In this document: piece after piece, positions 35,229 through 47,871 of the stretch | Numbering within the stretch: the stretch's first letter is position 1 | Layout: every line of letters begins with the position of its first letter | Assembly: GCF_963678635.1 (NCBI RefSeq) | Contig: NC_087062.1 | Location: forward strand, 89,069,845 to 89,133,844 | Origin: Symsagittifera roscoffensis | Taxonomy: Eukaryota > Xenacoelomorpha > Acoela > Convolutidae | Length of the DNA stretch: 64,000 nucleotides | Direction: 5' to 3' | Notes under the pieces: model-generated | The model's database searches: none | What the model was told of the DNA's origin: nothing | Seen by the model: the letters and a program-made list of their open reading frames with translations, nothing else | Made by a program: the position numbers and the translations under genes

Positions 35229-38200
35229 TTTTTGAAAAAAAATTTATGTCCTGGTAATTTTCAAACATATTAGTGTTGAGAAACAACAAGTTTCGAGCAA
35301 AGACAGTTTTGAAATTGAGTCATCCGGCATCATCATAGCAATTTCAAAAACTACAAAAGAGAAAAACAAGAAGTTTTGTTCGCATAGTTTAAACGTGTTT
35401 TCTCATTTACTGTTTTTTAAGGGTCGCTGAGCAAAGTTCAGACTATTATGTAGGCCGAGATTATTTTTTTTCATCTTCAGCAAAATTTGTAAGCTTGTTT
35501 AGGTTCAAATTAAATTTTTAGCGGCTTGTTTTTGATTCCTTTTGAATTCATTTCTTTTTCTTCGTTAAAAGGAAGGGAAACTGCGTTATCGATTAGTAAA
35601 AGTGAAAAGGTCACGAAAACGTAATCGAGTTCTAGTTTCGAAAGTGAAGTTTAATTTTCAGATTTGAGATCGTTTTTTTTTGAAATTCGAAAAGTGAGCA
35701 TTTGGTACATTATTGCATAGATCTTAAATCATTAATTCACGATAGTAATGCAAAGACAATCGACATATCATTTTGTAAGGAATCGTTGTATAAAATTGTA
35801 AATATTATTTGACAAGCATTTGGTAACGAAGCTGAGTAGATCCGTAACCTTGCTGAGCTAAAATAAGCCATACTAAAGAGGAAAACGAGGAAACCCGCGA
35901 CAATCGAAACACTTTGAATCTCCTGAGACCAGCTAAACATTTTCAATAAAATCCGAGGCTAACCTTGAAAACTTTATAAATCAAATATGTTTTATGTAAA
36001 TTACTGTGACTAATTCAAGGTTTATGAAATGGAGAAGTGATTGAAATATCGAAATTTCAATTTGTTTACTTCCAATTTAGCAGTTGTACTGGCACACGCA
36101 TTATTACACCTGCGTCTTACTCTGTTGGCATTTTGATTGGCATTTTCGTTCAGAAGTCCATTTGGAATACAAATTTTTCAACAGTAGCAATCCACGACTC
36201 TTTGTGCTTGAGATAAACTACTCTGATTCTGGGAGGCCTACAGACGTCAAAGCTTGAATTTGTCTCTCCCCTGCTAGTTGTAGAGAATTTGGAAACTGCA
36301 GTATATCCTCTCATAATGATTGGATATTGCTGTTTTTCAAGAACACTTTTTTTTTCAGGAGTTTATCAGAAACTCAAGTTCTGTATGTCTTTTCTATATT
36401 ATCACCTGCACCTGTTCCTAGATCTTTTTGTGTGAATGAAAACAAATTGAAATCGCTGAAAAGGTCTGTTGATTATTTGGTTTTATAGGTTCAATTCAGA
36501 TTTGTAAAAGTTTAGACAATTTTTTTTTGTAAAAATTAATACAAAAGAAGTCAACGTTATTTCATATGACCAATCAGTTATTTTGAATAGTGATTTCGCG
36601 GTCCGCATATTCTTTCGAAAATCTGAATTGATCGAGCGATTTCTTTCAAATATCAAGCAAAATTTTTCTCTGTTGAAATATGTTCCAATCTGACTTTGTA
36701 ATTGATATTAAGCTTACATTGTTACTATGCATTGACTATTCTGTATATTAATTAGAGTGTTTATTCTCCTTCTTGCTCAAAACTGTAAATTAAGGATATT
36801 TTAGTGGTTCATAAACATTATGTACATCAAATATATCATATTTATCAATCAAAAAATAAAAACAAGGAAGACACAAAGAGAATTAACAAAAAGTATAATT
36901 GAGTTTAATTTCATTAATTTTCGGATTATGAAGATATTCGAAATTGTGTTTCTTTTCTTAAGATTTCAAAGTCAACAAAAGTTTTTGGTTTATTGGATAC
37001 CATAGTTTTTTTTAACTGTTGCTGATTTTGAGACTGATTTTCTTATCAGCTGATGTCAAACAATTAAATGGAAGCATACATTAATCACTGGGTTATTCAC
37101 AGAGAAAAAAAGCCCCTCAGGTTTGTCACTTTAAAAAGGGGAGTTATGTTGTATAATACATCATTGTGCAAAATTTCGCAAACAAATCTTTTTGAACAGA
37201 AGAGTTACTGGTTGAGGTCACAATAGTTAGAGAACCGCGCCTAAGAATTATGGACCTAATTAGTAGAGTAATTTATCGTAACTATACTCTCATGAGCTGC
37301 AATCGAGTCTATGGTTTGAATTAGGTAATGGATCATGAGTATCCTATGCAGCACAACTGAAGTTGAGTCCCATGCCCAATAGAAGTAGAGCAATCAGCAA
37401 AAAATACGCAATTTATAGCTCATATGATTCAGCCTTTGAAGGTATTTTTGTGGATAAAGGTTTTAGAGAAATCCAGTTATCACAACTAATGAAACACAGT
37501 AAGAAGACAATAATATGAAGAGGAGATTTTCTGGGACAAAACGGGAAAAAATCTCACGATCAATTGAATAATTTTGAATTAAAATTTTCACCATACATAG
37601 GGTACTATTTTCCTTGGTTTGCAGAAATGGAAACACAAACACTCCGCTTCTGTGGAATAGCTAATAGTTTATCTTATTTATAAATTTTAAGGATTGTTTT
37701 TGGGTGTGTTTCTCTCTGCAGCTTTGATGAAGGACGTGACAATTATAAAAATGTTATTTCAGACGTTAAACCCATAAAGGGAGTACAATTATTATAGCCA
37801 TTTAAGGAAAATTACCAAAAGTAGAAATGTGCAGATGAAAGCGAAAAATTGTATGGCAAGGGAAACAAACGTGCAATGCATGGGGACATCAGGAATATGC
37901 AATTAAAAATAAAAGGTACGCCACGTAAGCTTGGAAGATGTGGACGAATCAACATAAGATCCGTATGAATGTTATTAAGGCACAAGAAAAGGAATGACAA
38001 GACAGTGTTATCTGTGGTATTAGAAAAAAAAATCTTACAAAGACAGTGTAGTCTGTTGCATGAGGAACTCGAGGAACTCGGGGACTTCGTGTAATTTTTG
38101 TCTGAACCACTAACTCATTATGCCTCATTGGAATAAATGCAACCATCGAATGTGATGAGTCAAACACCTATCTCTTTCGATGAATTGCAAAATCTTAATG

Positions 38201-38523
38201 ACCAAATAAAGGATGCCGAAAAAGACCTCGATAACACGATAACAGCAAGAAGCCAGCAGTAACGAGTGTCTTATTCCGGGAACAATTGAAAAGGTCTACA
38301 GATGAGATCGGTAAGTTGCGTGATAAATTCCATGGACGAGGAAATGCTTGAATGTTTCTAAAATTCAAATAAAACCTCTCGAAAGAGGGAGCAACTCCTT
38401 TCTGATGGAGAATAAAAAAGAAAAAAATGAGAACCAGTGAGAAAAAAAATTTGAAGGTGAGAGCTTAGCAAAGGACTTGCTTTGGAAGTGGTTGTGCTTG
38501 AATAATGCTCAGAGCTTATTTCG

Positions 38524-38748
38524 ATGCCTCCAATTTTATTCAACAGCTTGTTGTTACCTTATTTAGCCCCAGCCGAAACGGTAGCAAGGCATTTTAGAAG
38601 CCGTTACTTACTTTGCCGTCCAGATAAGAGAGGAAAAGAAGTGTACTCCAAGATGCTTGTGGAAGCGAAAAACATACTTGGAGCTGGAAAAGCGAGAAAC
38701 ATTAACAACAAAATAGCTTTCTTTCTGCAAAAGCGGGTAATTCGTTAA
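38524..38748 (+). CDS. Small basic ORF, copy 2
   Basis: Second copy of the 35004-35228 ORF, 74 codons, with two amino-acid replacements. Same start (ATG in CGATGCCTCC) and same TAA. Confidence 0.35.
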   Translation: MPPILFNSLLLPYLAPAETVARHFRSRYLLCRPDKRGKEVYSKMLVEAKNILGAGKARNINNKIAFFLQKRVIR

Positions 38749-39976
38749 TTTTTGAAAAAAAAATTATGTCCTGGTAATTTTCAAACATATTAGTGTTGAG
38801 AAACAACAAGTTTCGAGCAAAGACAGTTTTGAAATTGAGTCATCCGGCATCATCATAGCAATTTCAAAAACTACAAAAGAGAAAAACAAGAAGTTTTGTT
38901 CACATAGTTTAAACGTGTTTTCTCATTTACGGTTTTTTAAGGGTCGCTGAACGAAGTTCAGACTATTATATAGGTCGAGATTATTTTTTTTCATCTTCAG
39001 CAAAATTCGTAAGTTTGTTTAGGTTCAAATAAAATTTTTAGCGGCTTGTTTCTGATTCCTTTTGAATTCATTTCTTTTTCTTCGTTAAAAGGAAGGGAAA
39101 CTGCGTTATCGATTAGTAAAAGTGAAAAGGTCACGAAAACGTAATCGAGTTCTAGTTTCGAAAGTGAAGTTTAATTTTCAGATTTGAGATCGTTTTTTTT
39201 GAAATTCGAAAAGTGAGCATTTGGTACATTATTGCATAGATCTTACATCATTAATTCACGATAATAATGCAAAGACAATCGACATGTCAGTTTGTAAGGA
39301 ATCGTTGTATAAAATTGTAAATATTATTTGACAAGCATTTAGTAACGAAGCTGAGTAGATCCGTAATCTTGCTGAGCTAAAATAAGCCATACTAAAGAGG
39401 AAAACAAGGAAACCCGCGACAATCGAAAGACTTTGAATCTCCTGAGACCAGCTAAACATTATCAATAAAATCCGAGGCTAACCTTGAAAACTTTATAAAT
39501 CAAATATGTTTTATGTAAATTACTGTGATTACTTCAAGGTTTTTGAAATCGAGAAGTGATTGAAATATCGAAATTTTCAATTTGTTTACTTCCATTTTAG
39601 CAGTTGTACTGGCACACGCATTATTACACCCGCGTCTTACTCTGTTGGCATTTTGATTGGCATTTTCGTTCAGAAGTCCATTTGGAATACAAATTTCTCA
39701 ACAGTAGCAATCCCCGACTCTTTATGCTTGAGATAAACTACTCTGATTCTGGGAGTCCCACAGACGTCAAAGCTTGAATTTGTCTCTCCCCTGCTAGTTG
39801 TAGAGAATTTGGAAACTGCAGTATATCCTCTCATAATGATTGGAAATTGCTGTTTTTCAAGAACACTATTTTTTTCAGGAGTTTATCAGAAACTCAAGTT
39901 CTGTATGTCTTTTCTATTTTATCACCTGTTCCCAGATCTTTTTGTGTGAATGAAAACAAATTGAAATTGCTGAAAA

Positions 39977-40161
39977 TTTTTAACCTCAATTCTTTGTAAC
40001 AGTCAAAGTTGATTTGATATCTTTTTTTTTGGTGGCCTTCTGGATTTGGGTCAACCAGAATTGCAGTGTCATGGGATTTGTGCATCTTGAACTTTTCATC
40101 TGTTTTGTTTCTTTGAAGGCCTTGAGCTCATTTCATTGCGCTTTATTCTTTCACTCTTAGG
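39977..40161. other. 185-bp insert specific to copy 2
   Basis: Lies between GCTGAAAA and GGTCTGTTG, which adjoin in copy 1. It starts TTTTTAACC and ends TTTCACTCTTA, just before GG. It has no terminal inverted repeats and no GT at its start, so neither a typical MITE nor a canonical intron. Confidence 0.6.
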
Positions 40162-40766
40162 TCTGTTGATTATTTGGTTTTATAGGTTCAATTCAGATTT
40201 GTAAAAGTTTAGACAATTTTTTTTTGTAAAAATTAATACAAAAGAAGCCAACGTTATTTCATATGACCAATCAGTTATTTTGAATAGTGATTTCGCGGTC
40301 CGCATATTCTTTCGAAAATCTGAATTGATCGAGCGATTTCTTTCAAACATCAAGCAAAATTTTTCTCTGTTGAAATAGGTTCCAATCTGACTTTGTAATT
40401 GATATTAAGCTTACATTGTTACTATGCATTGACTATTCTGTATAGTAATTAGAGTGTTTATTCTCCTTCTTGCTCAGAATTGTAAATTAAGGTTATTTTA
40501 GTGGTTCATAAACATCAAATATATCATATTTATTAATCAAAAAATAAAAACAAGGAAGACACAAAGAGAATTAACAAAAAGTATAATTGAGTTTGATTTT
40601 ATTAATTTTCGAATGATGAAGACATTCGAAATTGTGTTTCTTTTCTTTAGATTTGAAAAACAAGAAAAGTTTTTGGTTTCTTGAATACCATAGTTGTTCT
40701 GATTGTTGCTGATGTTGGTACTAATTTTCTTATCAACTGATGTCAATCAGTTAAATGGAAGCACAA

Positions 40767-41950
40767 ATTTTTCTATGGGTTTTTCAAATTTGAAAAACAT
40801 GAAAAATTTTTTAACGGAATTTCATTTTGCTAAACTTTGGGTATCAGCGCAGTACCAATTTTCATGTCAGACTTGAATGCCTTAAGTTACTTTCAATGCA
40901 TGCTGTCATCTGAATTGTACCTTTGGTGTGTGAGCCTTAGTAAAGAGGGAGTAATGCCCTATTCGGTGCTAAGTGAATATGACAATATAACAGTAAGACG
41001 ATAAATTAGAGTTAAACATGTAAATTGATATGTGGTATAAATGTTTCTGAAATACATTTAGGAGAATAGCGTTTAGCGTTGACTCAATTTCCCATCTCAA
41101 AGGGTTGTCGTGTTGACAGCTGTTGTTTTTTTAATTGCCGGACGCCGACCTATTCGTTGAAAGACTAGTCCATGTCTTACTTTTAACATCTAAACAAAAA
41201 CCTGCGAAATTAAAGCTCTTGTTTTTTTTCTTGTCGAGACGGTACATCATTTGGGCTCGGTTTTAGATTTGTTAACGCATTCTTGGTGTCCGCAATGCGG
41301 AATTCCCAGATAGCCGGGAAACTTTTTTCCAGATGTAACCCATGATAAAGCAGAAATTGCTGGACACGAACAAGGATAGCCACGGAAATACCAGCCAGGC
41401 CCATCCCAACCTGTAGATTCACGTGAAAATTTTTTGTTGGATATCTGTGAAAGCCGCCCTGTGATACTTGCAATTCTGTTCTCTATTGTCGCATTTCAAG
41501 TGTCGTTCGGAAATTCTGCTTTCAAAAAGTTAAACATTAATTGGTGATCATTAATAAACACTTGTCATCTTCTTTTATCATTATCACTTCCATATCTAGA
41601 AAATTCCAAGGATTTTGACTGGAATACGTGATGAAGGGACTCCTGACTGTAACCTCGGTTACTATGATACTTTTGACCTTCTGATTACCCCGGAATTAAA
41701 AGAAAAAAAAATTGGTTATCTTATCATAAAATGTGAACCCGGAAAGTCATGGTGACACTCGTCCTTCATAATTCCACCCAATCGAAAAACGCTTAAAATT
41801 TCATAAGTTAGAAATGTGAAAGAAAGCAGAACGTGAAGAAAAGTAGAACGTGAAGAAAAGTAGAACGAGTCGAGATGAGAAGAAACACCTAAACCGATTA
41901 AACGAGTGGAAAGAAACTCTAAAAGTATAAGGCAACGGCTCCATCAGGTG
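40767..41950. other. Non-coding spacer
   Basis: No supported gene. An 87-codon minus-strand ORF (41473-41210) has no motif. Three GTAGAACGTGAAGAAAA-type words repeat near 41830-41866. Confidence 0.4.
41943..41950. repeat. Target duplication of MITE 1 (left)
   Basis: ATCAGGTG, repeated at 42276-42283. Confidence 0.7.
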
Positions 41951-42275
41951 GGGGCGTTCAACAGTGCCGAAGTACAACTGCCGATAAAGGCAGGAAAATT
42001 TCAGAATAAATTAAACGCATTTTTTAAATAGCGAGAAATTACTGACGCTAATTATCAAAGAAAATCACTCCGATTTTGGCGCCAAAACGTCTAAATTGCA
42101 AATTTTCTCTCCCAAAATCTTTAAGTGCCACTTAAGATTGTAAACGTTCGCCGTTTAATTTTTGATTGCCGCACTTATTATGTGGAAATTTGTTCATATT
42201 TTCGGCACTATTGAACAAAGTTTTCATTTTCGGCACTGTTGAACTATTTTGTTTCGGCACTGTTGTACTGCCCCA
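41951..42275. mobile_element. hAT-like MITE 1 (325 bp)
   Basis: Ends GGGGCGTTCAACAGTGCCGA and, inverted, GGGGCAGTACAACAGTGCCG, forming ~20-bp terminal inverted repeats, with 8-bp direct flanks ATCAGGTG. No coding capacity. Near the right end TTCGGCACTRTTGWAC is repeated three times, resembling subterminal transposase sites of hAT elements. The 8-bp duplication is the main reason for the hAT call. Confidence 0.75.
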
Positions 42276-42283
42276 ATCAGGTG

Positions 42284-43059
42284 AAGCCTAAATTGTATGC
42301 AAAGAAAGTGAATTAAGTGGCTGATCGCAGGTTACAGGAAAAACAGTCCCCACGAATATAGTGTAAATATGCGAGAATTTCAATGTAAACGTATAAAGGT
42401 TAGTGCGAGACAAATACCGATTTGCTGTTCATATGAATTCTCGACTAATTTGTCCGAATCTTAGCTTGATTTTAGATATTTAAGCTAAATCCAATTTGGA
42501 CTATGAAACTATTCAAGGGAAACGTTAGTGGCTAATGAAACGAAGAATTGTTTATCAGTTTTCCGTTTTTTTTTGCACTGGAAGTACTTCAAATATATTT
42601 CAAAGGGTCTGCCGGGATCACACTTTTACACGAGCTTTTGAATGGGACATCCAAAATGATGAGAACATACTTCTGAACGAGTAACCTATAGTGTAGTTAG
42701 TATTGTGAAATGATGATTAATCATAATTCGTAATTATATTTTCATGTTCTAAAGTAGTTGTTGTTGTTGAATAGAGTTTACAGCTATTTTTGATGGGATT
42801 GCTCCGTGAGTTCTTTGTAATTTCCTTCTTTAGTTTCTGCAGCCACTGCAATCAGATTCAATTAACCAGCTGCAGATGTTAGCTTCTGAAATGTTCACAT
42901 CGACATAATTCCATCTCATCTTTTAAATTCTGTTTTTCAAGCCCATCAATCTAGTGAAATCCACGAATTCAGTCTGTTTATTGTTCTACAAGTTCTAAAA
43001 GTGCATTCTCTTGCATTTTCTGTTCTCGTTTTATTTTGAAAATCTCGGATCTTCCAACA
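42284..43059. other. Non-coding spacer
   Basis: AT-rich DNA with no ORF, repeat or signal that I can support. Confidence 0.4.
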
Positions 43060-45110
43060 TTGAAATTTTAGTTGTTAAAATTTGATAAGACAATGAGACA
43101 ATCTTTAGGTCATCAGCGAACAAGAAAGGTTCGATAAATTCAAGTACATTCGGCAAATCATTTTTGGAAATACAAAACAAGTGGTCCTAGTAGAGAGCCC
43201 TGTGGTACACAGCTTATCACTGCCAGTACACTGGAACATATGTAACCTACACGAACAAATTGCATCCGACCATAAAGATAGTCATGTAAACTTTCAATTA
43301 AGGATCCCTCTACGCCTATTTGACTAATGGCTAAGTTCTTATGGGGCACTTTATCAAACGCCTTCGAAAAGTCTATGTAGAAAGCGATGACCTCGCAAGA
43401 TGAGAATCTTGAGGAAACTTAGCATGTTTGTGACTACTGAACGTTTCTTGACAAAACCATGCTGGCTTGAGTGTAAGTGCTCTGCAAAGTGCTTGTACAA
43501 ACCATTATAGATACACTATTCATAAACTTTACTCATAATATTTAGGAGCGATACAGGTCGGTAGTTGTCTACTTTACGCTTATCTCCTTTTAAACTGGTG
43601 TCATCGCTGCCAGTTTCCATCTGATTGGTAATTTCCTGATGGGCTTTATATTTCCAAAAGTTTTGTTCAGAGTGACTGCCATTTGCCTACCGGTTTTGTT
43701 GAAAAAGATTGGTGGAAGCGCGTCCGGCCCTCAAGCTTTTTGCGGATCTAATGTTGCTATTAGTTCGTGAAGAGTCTCTACCGAGACACTGAAATTCGTC
43801 AATGTTGGCTTTTTCTATTGTAATGTCTTCAATTCGAAATGATTCTTTTGGTGAGAAATCAGAAAAAATTCATTCTACATGTTTACTTTTCATGTTAATT
43901 ATTGCTACTTATTGCATCTTTATTTATTACTTTGAGTAAATTACAAAATTTGATAAAATTTTTGAGGTGTTTAAAAATCAGAGTTGTGTCTTTGTTCCAT
44001 AAGATTTTGCTGATGTCTAAGTCTGTCGATTTCAGCAGCTTCAGTTACAATCGCTCTTAATTTATCAACGTGTCTTTTCTGTAGATTGTAGGTTTTGCGA
44101 GAAGTAATTGATGTTGTGTTTGTAGTTATTATTAAGTTAGATGTGCTTGGAGAAATCCATGGAGAGAGTTTGTTTATGCCTTGTTCTTCATGGAACATAC
44201 ACCCCTATATCATCAACAAAAAACTGATACAATTCTTCACTCATTTTATCTATGTTTGTCTAACAACTGGGCACATTAGGTGCTAATTCTATCATCCTGC
44301 TTAGTTGGTCATAGCCAGCATTGTCGAAGCTTCTGTAGTTCTCTATGACCGGCTTTATAATAATGTGCTGCCATTCCGCCTAAAGTTGTATTGCATTGTG
44401 ATCTGAGCAATCATAGATTTGAAAAACCAATTGGTTTTTCTCAGCATGGACAAGTATTTTCGATAGAATGCATCATCAAGCAGGTTATTGGAACATATAT
44501 TAAACTCAACGCTTGTTTTAATATTTTTTCCTCAAATAGGTCGACATACTTAATCAGAAAGATCATTAGTACTGAGCAACCGGTGGCACCTAAAGTTAGC
44601 TTTGGAAAATCAATACTATCTGCTGAATTCTATCTGGTTTTAAGTAGCGTCTACTTGAAATAAGGCTTCTGACGCCGCGATATTTCCGCTCGACTCTTGA
44701 CTGAGCTCTGTGAAACTCGCAGCCCTCGCTTGAAGAATTTCATTCGATACACTTGCTCTAGCACGGTTTTCGTCCCAATCAGTAATACCCAGAACAAAAA
44801 CGCTAATTTTGGTTCTACGGCAGACGAAGTCTGCAAGTTCGATCAAGTCTTGGGATGTTTTTTAGGGTGTAGTAGAAGGCTCGAACCCGTTGAATAGATC
44901 GTTGCCTCCATGACAAAGAATGATGTTATCGAAACGTTCTCCGCGGGGATAAAGTCGTATGCGGGCCTTATACCGGCACCAGGGAGTGACAGGATTTTGA
45001 GGCTAGCAGCTTCCAAAAACCCGGCCTGCGATTCTGCTATCAATGAGTAATTCGTCGCAGCAGCTTTGTTGAAAATATGAAACCTCGACCGTCTAGGCAT
45101 ACAACGAACT
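43060..45110 (-). pseudogene. CR1-like LINE relic with SGNH segment and RT
   Basis: Read on the minus strand. 45110-44640 gives an SGNH/GDSL-like segment: LSLPGAG, a GGND block (from the frame at about 44920) and ISVFVLGITDWDEN, the spacing expected of the esterase domain known in ORF1 of CR1-group LINEs. 44200-43980 contains PWISPSTSNLI, a phrase typical of the stretch between endonuclease and RT. 43560-43090 gives RT motifs RPVSLLN, DFSKAFDKV, CVPQGSLLGPL and FADDL. The endonuclease seems to be missing. Frame breaks are frequent. This is a different family from the LINE at 3.5-8 kb. Confidence 0.65.
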
Positions 45111-45639
45111 TGTCTCTAGTAGTAGTATTGTAGAGGCTGCTTTACTGCTCCATGTAGAGCTTACAAATTCGTAGTTTTCAATGAAATGAATCGTTAGATG
45201 TTTCAGTTGTTTCCTCAAATCAATTGGGTTTTGAAATATATGTTGGGCAATCAGTGTAAATAGGCCAAATCTATAGAAGAAATTCTGTCCCTATATTTGT
45301 TTTTTCGGTTTGTGGTATAAAACTAGATAATTTGAACCATGGAGGTTCCTGCGTAAGCGGCGACTCACAATTTTTCTTCGAAAAAAGTTATAGCCTTCAG
45401 AAAGGACAAAGTTTTGAAAATTTGTCCGTTTTTGGAATTTTTTTCTCGTAAACTACCCTGCCAAATCTTAGGATAAGTGTTCAATGGAGAAATTTGGTTT
45501 AGGGAATCTTATTTTCTTAAGCGGCCCCGACCTATTTTCTTGGAGGAAAAAATTAAGGATACCGGAAAGTCACGTTTTTGAAATTGAAACGTTTTTTAGA
45601 AACGTTTTGGGTTCTTTAAACTACCCTATCAAATCAGAG
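45111..45639. other. Non-coding spacer
   Basis: AT-rich. A 75-codon plus ORF at 45484-45711 runs into the third repeat relic and has no independent support. Confidence 0.35.
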
Positions 45640-46130
45640 AGGAAGGGGGCAATCGGAAGAACCGATTGCGAGAATCCTTCCTGCAAAAACGGGCGATTCG
45701 TTAATTTTTGAAAAAATAGTGTTATGTCCTGGTAATTTACTTGTAGTAGAGAAACAACAAGTTTTGGGCAAAGTCAATTTTTGAAAATTATGAAATTACC
45801 GCAGTCATCCGGCATCCTTATAGCAATTTCAAAAAATACAAAAAAAAGTACAAAAAGTTTTGTTCACCTACTTTAAACGTTATTTCTCATTTATGGTTTT
45901 TCAGGGTCGCTGAACATAGGTCGCGATGATTTTTTTTTCGTTTCCAGGAAAATTCGTAAGTTTGTTCAGGCTCAAATTGAATTTTTCTTTTCAAATTTAG
46001 TTCTTTTCCTTCGTTACGGGAAGGGAAACTGCATTATCGAACAGCAAAAGTGAAAAGGTCACGAAAACGTAATCGAGTTCTAGTTTCGAAAGTGGAGTTT
46101 AATTTTCAGATTTTAGGGCCTGTTTTTTTT
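45640..46130. repeat. Third, diverged relic of the 3.6-kb duplicated segment
   Basis: Aligns with 35195-35670 and 38715-39190. Shared words include TTCGTTAATTTTTGAAAAA, ATGTCCTGGTAATTT, CATCCGGCATC, GGAAGGGAAACTGC and AAAAGGTCACGAAAACGTAA. The block order is the same with small deletions. A further ~45-bp scrap lies at 50225-50268. Confidence 0.85.
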
Positions 46131-47439
46131 CTGTTAATTTACGTTCTGTGACTCTTTTCCAACTGTTTGTTTTTGTTGTTTCTCAAGTGGCGCGAAGCTT
46201 CGCTCAGTCTCTATTTTTTATGCGTTGGTCTATGCTGACTCGTTTGGTTTTCATTTCAGATGCTTCATGTGTGCTAAATGTGTATTTTGACTACAACTGC
46301 CGCTGAAATGTGAGTATGATCATTTTTGTCAAATCAGGTCATTTTTGTTTGATTTTAATTTTAAGTCGGTGATCAAAATATTTAGAACGCATAGAAACAA
46401 ACGTTCAAAACGCATAGAAACAAAAGTGCAAAATCGCTGAGCTGGTTTTCATTGCGTTATATATGCCCTCTAAATTTTTTCTTACTGGGGGCGCTAGCTC
46501 CTAAATATAACCAGCTTTTTCTTTCCCTGCCGTAAATTTCTATTTCCTGTTTCCTTATTCCTCATAATCGTAGTAATAGACAGGAGAGTAAGCTTGGTAC
46601 GCGTTTATGCGTTGAGGTTAGACTTGCATTGAACAGATAAGCAAACGACAGGAGTATTAGAATATATGTGCCACAGATGCAAGCTCGCATTTGGTTCACT
46701 TTTGCATAGCAACCGTAACTAAGGACGATCTGACAAGCTATAAAAGGAGTTGAATAAAGCGACTTGCCATTATTTTATATTGAACAAAACAAGCGGTTGA
46801 GCAGTAGTAGCAAATATCTAGCTAGCTATCTTGTTTTGCATTCATTTGCGCACTGTCCAATTTTGTGGCTTGAGATTTTTGCAACTAATGAACTGCGTTT
46901 GACGCATTCGATTAAATCACGGTGGCTGTAACAGTAACCTCTGTGAGCACTCTCACATTCTTCAAGGGCGATCCCCACCAAAGCTCTTCGGTGCTCAACA
47001 CCTCATTGAAACTCAACATTGCTCATCCTTGGTAAGTCTCGGTGCTTTAATAAATAAAACTGATCAATTCTATTTCGCAAAGGGAATAAGTTTTTACATG
47101 CTGGTATCTAATGCTTTCTTTCGGATACAGCGGGGACTATAATAAGAGAAACGAACCTAAATCAGGCATTTTTCTTCCTTAGCTTATCAACTATTCGACG
47201 TGAATTCAAATGTTCGTGCCTTGTAAGGTGTCATTTTTGTTTAAACATAGCCCATCGATGCATCGGAACATGGATTTTTTTTTACTTCTCTTTGATAATG
47301 AAGTTTTGAATCTGCATTGCCTGGATGTCCATTTTATTAAGTGGCTCAAGTATCGGGTGGGCGTTAATTTATGCTGAAAGTTCTGAGCGCACCTATTGTT
47401 TCAAAATGTATATAAATATAATTTTTTCATCAAGAAGCA
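46131..47439. other. Non-coding region with one TATA-box-like site
   Basis: No gene. It includes the TATAAAAGG at 46738 and a SINE/LTR-like stretch described separately, plus CTAGCTAGCTA near 46822. Confidence 0.35.
46738..46746 (+). promoter_or_regulatory. TATA-box-like site, possible old LTR promoter
   Basis: TATAAAAGG, followed within 10 bases by GAATAAAG. This close pairing resembles compact LTR promoters in which U3 and R elements crowd together. I cannot find matching ends or a target duplication, so an LTR is only suggested. Confidence 0.3.
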
Positions 47440-47470
47440 GATGTTTTTTTTTTTCAGTTCAATGATTACG

Positions 47471-47560
47471 GTTGCGATGAGCAAGCGTTATCAAATTTGA
47501 ATTTAGAATTTTTATTAGTTAACAACTAATTTAACAAAAGCAGTTGAATTAGTTAGCTCG
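47471..47560. repeat. Dispersed repeat copy 1
   Basis: GCGATGAGCAAGCGTTATCAA onward aligns with 48423-48515 (GCGATGAGCAAGTGTTATCA), including TTAACAAAA and TTGAAT blocks. The family is unknown. Confidence 0.65.
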
Positions 47561-47863
47561 GCTGTTAGTCACAGCGAAAGGTAGCTGATAGCAGCAGAAC
47601 AGAGCCTGTCAACAGATTTTTTCTGAGAATGTCTGCCTTTTAAATGACCACTACATTTGAAATTTTACTGTTGGTTGGAAATCTACTTTTATGCCTTTGT
47701 TCTCAAAATTTGTGCTTTTGTTCTCTAAATTTATTTTGTGCTTACGGGAAGGTAGGTGGGGGGGGGGGAATTATGAATTTATTTATTTTTTTTCAAAATT
47801 ATATTTTCAATTTATTTTAATATATAATTTTTTCTAATCAACTTGCGTCCTGTTTTTGGGCTA

Positions 47864-47871
47864 GCTGCCGT
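47864..47871. repeat. Target duplication of MITE 2 (left)
   Basis: GCTGCCGT, identical to 48355-48362. Confidence 0.85.

Larger units (their letters stand above)
33517..37082. repeat. 3.6-kb tandem duplication, copy 1
   Basis: Runs from CCTCAGGTTTGTCACTTTAA to about AATTAAATGGAAGCA and aligns throughout with copy 2 at an offset of about 3589 bp. Differences are scattered single bases plus a few indels. Copy 1 alone has the fold-back at 34737-34895. The two copies are close but clearly diverged. Confidence 0.9.
37106..40766. repeat. 3.6-kb tandem duplication, copy 2
   Basis: Direct repeat of 33517-37082. It carries a 185-bp insert at about 39977-40161 that copy 1 lacks, an 8-bp doubling near 38236, and lacks the right arm of the copy 1 palindrome. 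Confidence 0.9.

Noticed and set aside
41210-41473. 87-codon minus-strand ORF
   Set aside because: No motif, start context or neighbour to support it.
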